A stretch of 37,404 nucleotides of DNA from contig JAAYSZ010000015.1 in assembly GCA_012523895.1 (NCBI GenBank), positions 1-37,404 of the forward strand, read 5' to 3'. The translations under genes were made by a program, and so were the position numbers. The stretch comes from Erysipelotrichaceae bacterium (GTDB lineage Bacteria > Bacillota_I > Bacilli_A > Erysipelotrichales > Erysipelotrichaceae). Below the pieces are notes generated by a model, which was given only the letters and a program-made list of their open reading frames with translations, was not told the origin of the DNA and did not search any database. Positions 1 through 8,263 of this stretch are shown in pieces (the stretch's first letter is position 1; each line of letters begins with the position of its first letter).

Positions 1-6
1 ACATTT

Positions 7-74
7 CACCAACTTTCTTTATTTTAACTTTAGCTGCCAGGCTATTGTTATTTTATCGAAAGTTGGTGTTTTTT
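7..74 (+). terminator. Long-stem hairpin with T-run, possible terminator
   Basis: A perfect 11-bp inverted repeat (7–17 CACCAACTTTC, 58–68 GAAAGTTGGTG) encloses 40 bases that hold a smaller TAGC/GCTA stem (31–34/41–44). It is followed by six Ts (69–74) on the plus strand. This could terminate a plus-strand gene lying left of the window, or be one end of a palindromic element together with the repeat at 83–122. Confidence 0.4.
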
Positions 75-82
75 AACACTTA

Positions 83-122
83 AAGGTCTATTACCACGCG
101 CATAGCACGTGGTATTTACCTT
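83..122. repeat. Interrupted palindrome at the broken end of the SDR gene
   Basis: AAGGT (83–87) and TACCACG (92–98) are mirrored by CGTGGTA (108–114) and ACCTT (118–122), giving a two-part stem with a 9-base tip. It lies exactly where the dehydrogenase reading frame stops resembling its family. A small palindromic GTGTT-TTTT-AACAC (66–79) sits beside it. It may be a small repeat element or a recombination scar. Confidence 0.45.
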
Positions 123-444
123 CGGTATAAAAAGGTGCGCTTAAACCAACTCTAAGCACATAATTAAAATCTTCATATGAACAATTATCTATACCACCCA
201 TGCTAAAACCAGCATTATTAATAATTCCATCAAATCTAATATATTCTACACTTTTTATAAAACCTTCCAACTCTTTTTTATCACCAATATTAGCTTTATA
301 AAAAAAGAATTTATCATGTACATCTTCAATCAGTTTACCCTTTTCATCAATATCAACACCATAAACCTCATGACCGTTTTTTAAAAACATAAATGTTATA
401 CATCTTCCAATACCATTACTACAACCTGTAACTATATATCTCAT
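91..444 (-). pseudogene. Short-chain dehydrogenase/reductase, C-terminally truncated
   Basis: The 117-residue product is the N-terminal half of a classical SDR oxidoreductase. The Rossmann cofactor motif TGCSNGIG is at residues 6–13 and the NNAG strand motif is at about 76–79, followed by a normal SYEDFNYVL helix. Family members run to about 240 residues and carry a catalytic Ser and YxxxK in the missing half. Here the frame runs into unrelated sequence (TEGKYHVLCAW) over the palindrome at 83–122 and stops. The start has an SD (AAGGA, 10 bases upstream of the ATG), and an intact promoter precedes it. I infer a pseudogene produced by deletion or insertion. A short functional protein is possible but would lack the catalytic residues. 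Confidence 0.7.
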
Positions 445-464
445 AAAATCATTTCCTTTTTAAT

Positions 465-493
465 ATTATAGATTGTATTACTTTTCTTGTAAA
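465..493 (-). promoter_or_regulatory. Sigma-A-type promoter of the truncated SDR gene
   Basis: On the minus strand TTTACA (493–488) is separated by 17 bases from a perfect TATAAT (470–465), about 21 bases before the ATG. The promoter is intact although the gene is broken. Confidence 0.65.
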
Positions 494-522
494 ACATTTT
501 AACATTAATAAAAATAACAAAT

Positions 523-562
523 AAAAAAATAAATAAATTCTCTTTATATATAGATATTTATT
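523..562 (-). terminator. Weak AT-rich hairpin downstream of the MerR gene
   Basis: AATAAAT (562–556 on the minus strand) pairs with ATTTATT (538–532) around a 17-base loop and is followed by a T-rich tract (529–523). It is an all-A/T stem directly after the MerR stop, so it is only a plausible terminator. Confidence 0.35.
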
Positions 563-563
563 G

Positions 564-1397
564 TTACATATTCTCCATTAACTTTTTATTTGCTTTAAGC
601 ATTTGTTTATAGTATTCATCATAACTCTTACTAATTTTTCTTATTAACGGGATTACAATTTCATAATATTTATTATCTTCCATATGTTTTTTAACTTTTT
701 CTAAAATAATAATTACTGGATTATTTAAATATTCTTCACTTTCCTTAAATTTTATATAATTAGAAATATTTTCCTCATTATTATTAATCCATTTATCATA
801 ATCCATAATTGCATTAATCTTTTCATCACTTATTTTTTCAATATCAAATATTGAAATGCTTTTAGAGATATTATCTATTAATTCTTTTTCATAATCACTT
901 AAATCTATTGTTGGAAAATTATCTAAGAAATCAATTAATTCATGATAATACTGTTTATCTTCATCTTTTAATATTTCATTTAAAAACGGTTTATAAGATA
1001 TAAAAAACAATTGACCAACATATCCTGGAAAAATTCTTGTAAGTTTAAAATACAATGTTTCTTTATTTTCAATTAATTCCAATTTTTTAAAATCAAATTC
1101 ATCATTCATTAAATTCTTTAATATTTCAACTTTTTCAATCTCTAAATCATTTTTAATTTCTCTATTTCTAATTATTGATGCAAGCTTTCCTTTATCATTA
1201 ATAATCTCTTTAATTTCATCTAAAGAACAACCTAACTTTCTATATACAGATATTTTTTTAAGTGTTTTTACATCTTCCATAGAATATTCTCTATAATTAT
1301 TATCTTTTCTTATAGGATTAATTAACAACTTTTCTTCATAATATTCTATTGCTTTTCTAGTAAGTCCTGTTAATTTTTTTACTTCATTTTGTAACAT
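564..1397 (-). CDS. MerR-family transcriptional regulator
   Basis: A 277-residue regulator. Residues 1–70 form the winged helix of the MerR family: a KKLTGLTRKAIEYYEEKLL recognition region, then YSMEDVKTLKKI and a GCSLDEIKEII helix. The remaining 200 residues are acidic, lysine-rich and predicted helical. They do not match an effector domain I recognise, although many MerR drug sensors have large C-terminal effector pockets. SD AAAGGAG precedes the ATG. The gene is divergent from the two-component/MacAB cluster with only 131 bases between the starts. Its own promoter has the 19-bp spacer typical of MerR-controlled promoters, suggesting autoregulation and possibly control of the neighbouring efflux genes. 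The ligand cannot be read from sequence. Confidence 0.85.
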   Translation of the reverse strand: MLQNEVKKLTGLTRKAIEYYEEKLLINPIRKDNNYREYSMEDVKTLKKISVYRKLGCSLDEIKEIINDKGKLASIIRNREIKNDLEIEKVEILKNLMNDEFDFKKLELIENKETLYFKLTRIFPGYVGQLFFISYKPFLNEILKDEDKQYYHELIDFLDNFPTIDLSDYEKELIDNISKSISIFDIEKISDEKINAIMDYDKWINNNEENISNYIKFKESEEYLNNPVIIILEKVKKHMEDNKYYEIVIPLIRKISKSYDEYYKQMLKANKKLMENM

Positions 1398-1418
1398 ATT
1401 AACTCCTTTCTTAATTTA

Positions 1419-1449
1419 AGAATAAGATAGCCCCTAGTGTACAAGTCAA
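1419..1449 (-). promoter_or_regulatory. MerR-type promoter with 19-bp spacer
   Basis: On the minus strand TTGACT (1449–1444) and TATTCT (1424–1419) are separated by 19 bases. MerR activators classically act on promoters with over-long 19–20-bp spacers by twisting the DNA. The spacer holds a short TAG-CCC-CTA dyad (1428–1436). Autoregulation is inferred. Confidence 0.55.
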
Positions 1450-1465
1450 CTATTTTTTTAATACC

Positions 1466-1509
1466 TTAACAATTATTAAGAATGCATTTTGAACATTTTT
1501 GTTTATAAT
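1466..1509 (+). promoter_or_regulatory. Response-regulator promoter with 10-bp direct repeats
   Basis: TTAACAAT (1466–1473) and TTAAGAAT (1476–1483) match at 7 of 8 positions with a 10-bp period. They lie just upstream of a perfect -10 TATAAT (1504–1509) that has no good -35 hexamer at 17 bp. Tandem direct repeats of 10–11 bp overlapping the -35 region are the usual binding pattern of OmpR/PhoB-family activators, so autoregulation by the adjacent regulator is likely. The octamer TTAAGAAT recurs at 3759–3766 upstream of the efflux adaptor gene. Confidence 0.45.
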
Positions 1510-1528
1510 GCATATATGAGGTAAGCGT

Positions 1529-2218
1529 ATGAATAAAAATATATTAATTGCAGAAGATGATAAAGATATTGTTGATATCTTAATACTTTACTTACAAAAT
1601 GAAAAACATAATATTTTTACAGCAGAAAATGGCGAAGAAGCATATGAAATTTTTAAAAACAATACAATTCATATTTGTCTATTTGATATTATGATGCCTA
1701 AACTAAATGGTTATGATTTAATTAAAAAAATAAGAGAAGAAAGTAATGTTCCAATCATAATATTAAGCGCTAAAAATCAAGACACAGATAAAATAATAGG
1801 TTTAAACATTGGCGCAGATGATTATATTACAAAACCTTTTAATCCATTAGAACTAGTCGCAAGAGTACAAGCTACATTAAGAAGGAATTATGATTTTAAT
1901 ACTGAAAAAATAAAAACAGAATATAGAATAAAAGATTTAACTTTAAATACTGAATCTTTCACTGCATATAAAAATGGTGAAGTTTTATATCTAACACCAA
2001 CTGAACTAAAAATATTGATGTTGTTAATGAAAGAACCTGGAAAAATATTCACAAAAGTTCAGATTTACGAAAATATAATTGGCGACTACTTTCAAAGTGA
2101 CGACAATACATTGATGGTTCATATATCAAGATTAAGAGAAAAAATTGAAGATGATCCAAAAAATCCTGAATATATTAAAACAATTAGAGGCTTAGGTTAT
2201 AAAATTGAAAAGAATTAA
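1529..2218 (+). CDS. OmpR/PhoB-family response regulator
   Basis: A 229-residue two-component response regulator. The receiver domain (1–115) shows the acidic pocket E9-D10-D11, the phospho-acceptor D53 in FDIMMP, and the conserved Lys in ITKPF. The C-terminal winged helix (about 130–227) has the LTPTELKILMLL and VHISRLREKI helices and ends in TIRGLGYKI, as is standard for the family. The SD GAGG (1518–1521) is 7 bases before the ATG. The gene overlaps the kinase gene by 14 bases, so the two are translationally coupled. Downstream MacAB-like efflux genes are the probable targets, as in Bacillota antimicrobial-peptide sensing modules (inference). Confidence 0.95.
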   Translation: MNKNILIAEDDKDIVDILILYLQNEKHNIFTAENGEEAYEIFKNNTIHICLFDIMMPKLNGYDLIKKIREESNVPIIILSAKNQDTDKIIGLNIGADDYITKPFNPLELVARVQATLRRNYDFNTEKIKTEYRIKDLTLNTESFTAYKNGEVLYLTPTELKILMLLMKEPGKIFTKVQIYENIIGDYFQSDDNTLMVHISRLREKIEDDPKNPEYIKTIRGLGYKIEKN

Positions 2219-3740
2219 AAAAACTAAAAAATTAATATATATATTTTTACATTATTTAGGAATATTTTCTATTTTATATTTTTTCTTTTTATCTTTCTTT
2301 AGTAACTTAGTTTTTAACCTTGTAGAAGAAAACTTCATAAATAATTACAAAGATATTTCAGATTACACTTCAAATTTAGAGAAAGGAGATTTTGAGTCTC
2401 TTCCAACAAAAGACCTATTTGGTAAAAAAGGATATTTTGATATTTTAGATGAAAATTACAATACAATTTATTCATCCTCAGAGATTCATACATATACAAA
2501 AAAAGAAATTAACAACATACCTAAAGAAGATATATTTAATTATGGTTTGTTTTCTTTAAAAAATGATGAAAGCATATTGATTCATTTTGATATTGATTAC
2601 AATAACAATTACTACTTACTCGACAAAGACTATAATGTATTAATGAGTAATGATTCAAATTCTCCTAATAAATTTGAAAAAGAATATATTGATAATATTG
2701 AACAATCTTTTGAAGACTATAATGAATTTTTTATTACAAAAGAATTTAACTATAATAACAAAACTCACATCCTTGTAGCTTTTGTTTCTAAATTTGAAGA
2801 AAGTATGTATACATATACAGTTTTAAAAAGTACTGTTTATTATATTAATATTGCAATATATATAATAGGATTTACTTCATTAATATATATTTTAAACAAA
2901 AAAATAAATAAACCCTTAGATGATTTAGGAAAAGCAATTACTAAATATACCGAAAAAAGAGAAAAAACAAATTTAGAACCAAGTGGAATATTAGAACTAG
3001 AATCAATTAACGAAAAATTTGAATATATGACACAAAAATTTGATGAAACAGAAAAAGCAAACAAAAAATTTCAATCAGATAGACAACTAATGCTTGCAAG
3101 TATTTCTCATGACTTAAAAACACCTATAACTGTAATTCAAGGTTATTCTAAAGCTATTGTAGATAAAGTTATAACAGGAGAAGAAATAATTAAAAAAAGC
3201 CAATTGATATATGATAAATCCTGTTATTTAAACGAATTAGTTGATAATTTTACTGAATTTAGTAAGCTAGATCATACAAACTTTAAATATGATTTTAAAG
3301 ATATTGATATTGCGGAATTTGTAAGAAATTATATTGCAATTAAATATGATGAATTAGAATCAAAAAATATTGATTTAAACATTGATATACCAGAAACAAA
3401 AATAATTAAAAAAATTGATACACAACAATTTAATAGAGTATTAAATAATATAGTAAATAACGCATTAAAGTATGGTGGTAATAATATCTCAATTAAAATA
3501 CAAGTAGACAATGATAAAATAGCTATTTTTAATAGTGGAAAAGCAATTGAAGAAACAAACTATTCTCAATTATTTAAACCTTTTGTAAAAGGAGATTTAT
3601 CAAGAAATGAGGGTGGTTCTGGTTTAGGTTTAGCCATAGTAAGAAAAATAATACAAGATCATGGCTTTACTATAAATATAGTTTCCAATAAAGATTCATA
3701 TTATAAAACAGGGTTTATTATTAACCTTAATAAAAATTAA
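2205..3740 (+). CDS. Sensor histidine kinase
   Basis: A 511-residue membrane histidine kinase. It has TM1 (about 9–37), an extracellular sensor region of about 170 residues rich in Asn, Asp and Tyr, TM2 (about 211–231) and a HAMP linker. HisKA follows with phospho-acceptor H302 in SISHDLKTP, then an HATPase domain with the N box (NNIVNNALKYG), a GKAIEETN segment and the G2 box GGSGLGLAIV. The start is TTG: no in-frame ATG lies near, and the TTG falls within the last codons of the response-regulator gene. The pair is one operon with the efflux genes that begin 64 bases downstream. The large extracellular loop suggests sensing of an outside molecule rather than membrane-embedded bacitracin-type sensing. 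Confidence 0.93.
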   Translation: MKRIKKTKKLIYIFLHYLGIFSILYFFFLSFFSNLVFNLVEENFINNYKDISDYTSNLEKGDFESLPTKDLFGKKGYFDILDENYNTIYSSSEIHTYTKKEINNIPKEDIFNYGLFSLKNDESILIHFDIDYNNNYYLLDKDYNVLMSNDSNSPNKFEKEYIDNIEQSFEDYNEFFITKEFNYNNKTHILVAFVSKFEESMYTYTVLKSTVYYINIAIYIIGFTSLIYILNKKINKPLDDLGKAITKYTEKREKTNLEPSGILELESINEKFEYMTQKFDETEKANKKFQSDRQLMLASISHDLKTPITVIQGYSKAIVDKVITGEEIIKKSQLIYDKSCYLNELVDNFTEFSKLDHTNFKYDFKDIDIAEFVRNYIAIKYDELESKNIDLNIDIPETKIIKKIDTQQFNRVLNNIVNNALKYGGNNISIKIQVDNDKIAIFNSGKAIEETNYSQLFKPFVKGDLSRNEGGSGLGLAIVRKIIQDHGFTINIVSNKDSYYKTGFIINLNKN

Positions 3741-3804
3741 GTTTATCTAAAGTTTTACTTAAGAATATTTATTTATACTTTTAAAGAACAAGGAGATAAA
3801 AAGT

Positions 3805-5436
3805 ATGAAAAATATTATAAGTAACGTTTTAATAAAAAATAACAAAAATAAATTATTAATACCTATATTAATAATTCCTTTATTAATTGTGGGTATTTTC
3901 TTTTTTACAAAACCTAAAAAAGAAGATGAAACTATCGATGATACATTTAGAACAATCTTTTTAGAAAAAGGAGAACTATATAGTTCAGTAAGTATTAAAG
4001 GAACTATATTAAGTAATGAAGTTTCTAGTGTAAGCACAAATTTAAATGCGAAAGTTATTGAAGTTAATGTAAAAGTAGGAGATGAAGTAAAAAAAGGCGA
4101 TGTTATCGCAAAACTAGATAGTAGCGATATCCAAAGAGAAATAAACGATAAAACAAAAGATTCAAGTAATGAAAAAAAATCTTTACAAGATGCATATGAT
4201 AGATTATTAAAACAAAAAAATAGTTTATTAGAAGATAAAAGAACTGTTGAAAATGATAAAAATACTTCTATTAATAACGCAAAACAATTATTAGATAACA
4301 AAATAAATCAACTTAATATAGCAATAAATGATTTTAACAATGTAACAAATGAAAAAAACAAAATTGAAAACATAATCAAACCTTCTATTGAAAAGGTAAT
4401 AAATGCTGAAATGAATGCACAAAATACATATCAAGATTGGCAAAACAGTTTAAACTACACTTTTTCAAATAAAAATGGAAATGAATCAGATGAAGATTAT
4501 GAAAGTCGAATAAGCATGGAAAAAATTGATTATGAAAAGAAAATTAATGACACACTTTTAGCTTACAATTCTTCTCAAGAATCATTAAAAAATGCGCAAG
4601 ATGAACTTTCAAGCATAAAAACAATTTATAACTATGAAAACATCATCAATAAAGTAAATGATAGTTTAACAAAAAAAGAAAGTTTAGAATCTGAAAAAAT
4701 TGATTTAGAAAATAGTTACAAATCTTTAATTTCAGATAAAAATAATTCATTAAAAGATATTGATAATAGTATCCAATCTTTAGATGACAATATTAAAGAT
4801 GCATATAAAAAATTACAAGAATTTAGTTTAGATGGAATAAAAGAATTAAATGATAAATTATCAGAAACAATTCTAAAAGCTGAATCAGACGGTAAAATTA
4901 CTGAATTAAAAGTTAATGTAGGTAGTGTCGCTAATGGAACAATTGCGACAATACAATCAACAAATAAACTTATGATATCAGCAAAAGTCCAAGATTACGA
5001 TATAACTAAAATTTCTTTAGGACAAAAAGTAAAAGTAACAACTGAATCAAGTGATGAAATTTTTGAAGGAACTCTAACTAGAATTTCTCCAACAGCATCT
5101 ACAGAAGGAGATTTTGAAGTAGATATTAAACTACCTGTATCAGATAAATTATTTATCGGCACAAAAGCAAAAGCTGAAATAATACTGTTTTCTAAACCAA
5201 ATGTTATTTCTGTACCAACAGATGCAATATTAGAAAAAGAAGATGGTTCATACATTATAAAAAAAGAAAATAATACTTTTAAAGAAATTAAAATTATAAA
5301 AGGAGAAACTACAGAGTTTTACACAGAAATAAATGGTCCTGAAGTTAAAGAAGGTTTAGAAATTCTTGCGAATGCTGATTGGGATTTTTTAAAAATGCAA
5401 TCTGAAGAAAGTATAAATAATAATGGAGGCTTCTAA
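3805..5436 (+). CDS. MacA/HlyD-like efflux adaptor protein
   Basis: A 543-residue membrane-anchored adaptor. It has one N-terminal TM segment (about 17–35) and a lipoyl-like half motif (about 70–108, VKVGDEVKKGDVIAKLD). A long Asn/Lys/Glu-rich coiled-coil hairpin (about 110–360) follows, then the returning lipoyl half (AESDGKITELKVNVGS), a beta-barrel region (SLGQKVKVTTES) and a membrane-proximal domain. In monoderm bacteria such proteins extend the MacB-type exporter across the wall. The coiled coil is long for the family, where total length is often about 400. SD AGGAG is 9 bases before the ATG. The MacB-like ATPase gene starts one base after the stop. Confidence 0.85.
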   Translation: MKNIISNVLIKNNKNKLLIPILIIPLLIVGIFFFTKPKKEDETIDDTFRTIFLEKGELYSSVSIKGTILSNEVSSVSTNLNAKVIEVNVKVGDEVKKGDVIAKLDSSDIQREINDKTKDSSNEKKSLQDAYDRLLKQKNSLLEDKRTVENDKNTSINNAKQLLDNKINQLNIAINDFNNVTNEKNKIENIIKPSIEKVINAEMNAQNTYQDWQNSLNYTFSNKNGNESDEDYESRISMEKIDYEKKINDTLLAYNSSQESLKNAQDELSSIKTIYNYENIINKVNDSLTKKESLESEKIDLENSYKSLISDKNNSLKDIDNSIQSLDDNIKDAYKKLQEFSLDGIKELNDKLSETILKAESDGKITELKVNVGSVANGTIATIQSTNKLMISAKVQDYDITKISLGQKVKVTTESSDEIFEGTLTRISPTASTEGDFEVDIKLPVSDKLFIGTKAKAEIILFSKPNVISVPTDAILEKEDGSYIIKKENNTFKEIKIIKGETTEFYTEINGPEVKEGLEILANADWDFLKMQSEESINNNGGF

Positions 5437-5437
5437 T

Positions 5438-6142
5438 ATGCAACCTGTAATTACACTTAAAGATATTGTAAAAACATATAACTTAGGAAAACCAAACGAA
5501 CTAGAAATCCTTCATGGAATTACTATTACAATCTATGAAAATGAATTTGTAGCTATTGTAGGAGAAAGTGGAAGTGGAAAAAGCACTTTAATGAATATTA
5601 TAGGAGCATTAGATAAACCAACAAAAGGTGAATATATTCTTAATTCACTAAATGTTAATAAAGCATCTAAAGATCAAATGAGTGATATTAGAAATAAAAA
5701 CATTGGCTTTGTCTTTCAAAATTTCAATCTAATATCTAGAACAAGTGCTTTAAAAAATGTAGAACTACCAATGTTATATAAAGGTATATCTTCATCTAAA
5801 AGAATAAAAAAAGCAAAAGAATTATTAACTCTTGTAGGAATGGAAAAAAGGATGAATCATGATCCAAATGAATTATCAGGTGGTCAAAAACAAAGAGTTG
5901 CAATCGCAAGAGCACTAGCAAATAACCCTTCAATAATACTTGCCGATGAACCTACAGGTGCTTTAGATTCACTAACTTCTAGACATGTTATGGATTTATT
6001 TCATAAATTACATAAACAAGGTAAAACAATTATATTAATTACTCACAGTAATAAACTTGCAAAAGAATGCCCAAGAATAATAACTATTAAAGATGGAAAC
6101 ATTGTTAGTGATGTAAGACAGGAAATTAATTATGTTAATTGA
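5438..6142 (+). CDS. MacB/LolD-type ABC transporter ATPase
   Basis: ATP-binding subunit of 234 residues with Walker A GESGSGKST, Q-loop FVFQNFNL, signature LSGGQKQR, Walker B IILADEPTGALD and the H-loop LITHS. The MacB/LolD subfamily signature region is typical. An upstream in-frame ATG at 5423 would place GGAGG (5425–5429) inside the gene. The ATG at 5438 is 8 bases after that SD and one base after the adaptor stop, so I chose it. The gene overlaps the permease start by 11 bases. It works with the adaptor and FtsX-type permease as a mechanotransmission-type exporter for peptides, antibiotics or lipoprotein-like substrates (family knowledge). Confidence 0.92.
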   Translation: MQPVITLKDIVKTYNLGKPNELEILHGITITIYENEFVAIVGESGSGKSTLMNIIGALDKPTKGEYILNSLNVNKASKDQMSDIRNKNIGFVFQNFNLISRTSALKNVELPMLYKGISSSKRIKKAKELLTLVGMEKRMNHDPNELSGGQKQRVAIARALANNPSIILADEPTGALDSLTSRHVMDLFHKLHKQGKTIILITHSNKLAKECPRIITIKDGNIVSDVRQEINYVN

Positions 6143-7394
6143 AAATATTAAAATTGCTTTAAATAGTATAAAAGCTAACAAATTAAGATCAATATTAACT
6201 ATGCTTGGTATTATCATTGGAATTGGTTCTGTAATTGCAATTGTAACAATTGGAGATAGTATCGCTAATGGAGTTAATAAAGAAATGCAAGGATATGGCG
6301 CAAGAAATATTGAAATATATGTCACAAATAAAAATGAGTTTTCCACTGATGAAAACATGTATGAAGTTTCATCTGTAGAAATGAGTGAAAAAGACATGTT
6401 ATCAAAAGATATGCTTTTAGATTATGAAAATGCATTTTCAAATCAAATACAAGCTTTATCAATTGAAGAATCTATTGGACAAATAACATTAAAAAATAAC
6501 AGATTTAAATCAAATATAAATATTTTAGGAGTTAATAAGGGCTATAAAGATTTTAATAAATTAGAAATGTTATCAGGTGATTTTATTAAAGAAAATGATA
6601 TAAATAATATTTCTTATAATGCTGTTGTAAGTGATAAGTTTATTAAAGAATATTTCGGAAGTAAATATAACAATAATGAAGTATTAAATAAAAATATAGA
6701 AATAGAAATAAACAATAAATTTCTTAATCTAACAATTGCTGGTGTATATAAGTTTAAATCAGATGAATACACAGATAAAAACACTTACTCAAACATATTA
6801 TTGCCTTACACCACTGCATTTAAATTCAATAAAAAACAAGTTTATTTTCAATCCTTTAAAGTTGTACCAAAGGAAGATATTGATGTTATAAAATTCCAAT
6901 TAGATACAAATACATTTTTATCTAGTTATTATACTCATAACAACTCTTACCAAATTACTACATTTGGTTTAACAAGCCTTGTTAATTCTCAAAATGATTT
7001 AATGAATAAATTAAAGTTAGGAATTAGTGCTATTGCAGGTATTTCATTATTTGTAGGTGGTATTGGTATTATGAATATTATGATGGTGTCAGTTACAGAA
7101 AGAACAAGAGAAATTGGTATAAGAATGGCATTAGGTGCTAAAGCCTCAACTATAAAATCTCAATTTATTATAGAAGCAATTTTTATATCTGGAATAGGAG
7201 GAATAATTGGATTAATTCTTGGGATCATCATAGGAACAATAGGTTCCAATATGATGAAATATTCATCATCTCCTTCTTTGTTTGCAGGATTTATTGCCAT
7301 TTCATTTTCAATGGCTATAGGAATCTTTTTTGGATACTATCCCGCAAATAAGGCATCTAATCTTGATCCAATTGAGGCATTAAGATATGAATAG
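6132..7394 (+). CDS. MacB/FtsX-type ABC transporter permease
   Basis: Permease of 420 residues. It has the N-terminal segment LRSILTMLGIIIGIGSVIAIV (TM1), a MacB periplasmic-type core (about 45–280), then three TM segments beginning with the conserved GISLFVGGIGIMNIMMVSVTERTREIGIRMALGA block. It ends in the usual PIEALRYE. Length and layout match monoderm MacB permeases in which ATPase and permease are separate proteins. It overlaps the ATPase gene by 11 bases. No clear terminator follows, so transcription may continue into the CPBP gene. Confidence 0.92.
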   Translation: MLIENIKIALNSIKANKLRSILTMLGIIIGIGSVIAIVTIGDSIANGVNKEMQGYGARNIEIYVTNKNEFSTDENMYEVSSVEMSEKDMLSKDMLLDYENAFSNQIQALSIEESIGQITLKNNRFKSNINILGVNKGYKDFNKLEMLSGDFIKENDINNISYNAVVSDKFIKEYFGSKYNNNEVLNKNIEIEINNKFLNLTIAGVYKFKSDEYTDKNTYSNILLPYTTAFKFNKKQVYFQSFKVVPKEDIDVIKFQLDTNTFLSSYYTHNNSYQITTFGLTSLVNSQNDLMNKLKLGISAIAGISLFVGGIGIMNIMMVSVTERTREIGIRMALGAKASTIKSQFIIEAIFISGIGGIIGLILGIIIGTIGSNMMKYSSSPSLFAGFIAISFSMAIGIFFGYYPANKASNLDPIEALRYE

Positions 7395-7450
7395 CTTTAA
7401 TAAAATTAAATGTTAATAAATTGTAAAAAATAATATTATAACTGTTTCCG

Positions 7451-7459
7451 TGGTAAAAT
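7451..7459 (+). promoter_or_regulatory. Extended -10 promoter of the CPBP gene
   Basis: TGG-TAAAAT fits an extended -10 element. It lies just upstream of the SD (7465–7471), so the mRNA would have a very short leader. No good -35 was found. Confidence 0.4.
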
Positions 7460-7479
7460 ACTTTGGTGAGGTAATTTTT

Positions 7480-8193
7480 ATGAATTGGTCAAAACTATCA
7501 AAAGGTAAAACTATTGCACTAATTATTTTCTATGCAATTGGATATCAATTAGTATTCTCTTTATTACCTTATTTTATAACTCCTTTATTTGTGAATTTAG
7601 GATTTCCAGAAAATAATGTATTAGATTTAATAAATTTACTTTTTCAAATACTTGCATTATATATTGCAGTTTATATGTGTAAAGATGTATTGAGTAAAGA
7701 TTGGAAAGTTTTCAAAAAAAATTGGAAGAACATATTTAAAAGTGTTCTTGTATTATATTTATTCATGTATGTTATTAATTATGTGTTAGCTATTGGACTT
7801 ATGTATATTGGATCTAAAAGTGCTAATCAAGAACAATTAATAGAGCTTATAAATCAAATACCTTTATCATATAATTTTATGGCTGTAATTGTAGCTCCAA
7901 TTATAGAAGAACTCGTATTTAGAGTTGCCCTTTTTAGAAATACATATGAAAAAAGTAAATTTGGCGCATACTTTTTTAGCTCATTAATATTTGGGTTATT
8001 GCATGTGATTTCTAGTATTTTTGCAGGGAACTTTATTGATTCTTTATACATAGTTGTATATATAAATATGGCAATGTTTATGGCTAGAGCTTATGAAAAG
8101 CATAAAACTATATTTGCATCTATTCTTTATCACTTTATAAATAATTTAATAGCTGTAATACTATTAGAAGTATTCAAATATGTGTCTGTATAA
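7480..8193 (+). CDS. CPBP-family intramembrane metalloprotease
   Basis: A 237-residue polytopic membrane protein of the CPBP (Rce1/Abi-like) family. The catalytic motif EELVFR is followed by FGLLHV and a final YHFINN motif; together they supply the Glu and His residues of the active site. About six to seven TM segments are visible. I chose the ATG at 7480, which is 8 bases after GGTGAGG, over an upstream GTG at 7450 that lacks an SD. Family members mature peptides or protect against bacteriocins. The position directly after a MacAB-type exporter and two-component system suggests a role in peptide processing or immunity. A convergent terminator follows. Confidence 0.85.
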   Translation: MNWSKLSKGKTIALIIFYAIGYQLVFSLLPYFITPLFVNLGFPENNVLDLINLLFQILALYIAVYMCKDVLSKDWKVFKKNWKNIFKSVLVLYLFMYVINYVLAIGLMYIGSKSANQEQLIELINQIPLSYNFMAVIVAPIIEELVFRVALFRNTYEKSKFGAYFFSSLIFGLLHVISSIFAGNFIDSLYIVVYINMAMFMARAYEKHKTIFASILYHFINNLIAVILLEVFKYVSV

Positions 8194-8200
8194 AATCTAA

Positions 8201-8240
8201 AAACGGTATTGATTTAGTTTTCACTCTATCAATACCGTTT
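8201..8240. terminator. Bidirectional terminator between CPBP and PepSY genes
   Basis: A perfect 12-bp inverted repeat (8201–8212 AAACGGTATTGA, 8229–8240 TCAATACCGTTT) with a 16-base loop sits between two convergent genes. A/T-rich tails lie on both sides. Confidence 0.75.
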
Positions 8241-8263
8241 ATTTAATTAGTCCACTCAAATTA

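Noticed and set aside
83..150. Possible integron attC site near the palindrome and GTTGGTTTAAGC
   Set aside because: The core-like bases belong to the SDR coding sequence (VGLSAP), and no matching R''/R' pair or integrase gene was seen.
2840..3511. Minus-strand open frames inside the histidine kinase gene
   Set aside because: They are antisense to well-conserved kinase motifs, lack SDs and have Ser/Phe-rich low-complexity composition typical of AT-rich antisense frames.
3759..4301. A 180-codon minus-strand frame opposite the adaptor gene start
   Set aside because: It mirrors the Asn/Lys-rich coiled coil as Phe/Leu/Ser-rich sequence; no SD, and the plus-strand adaptor has clear family motifs.
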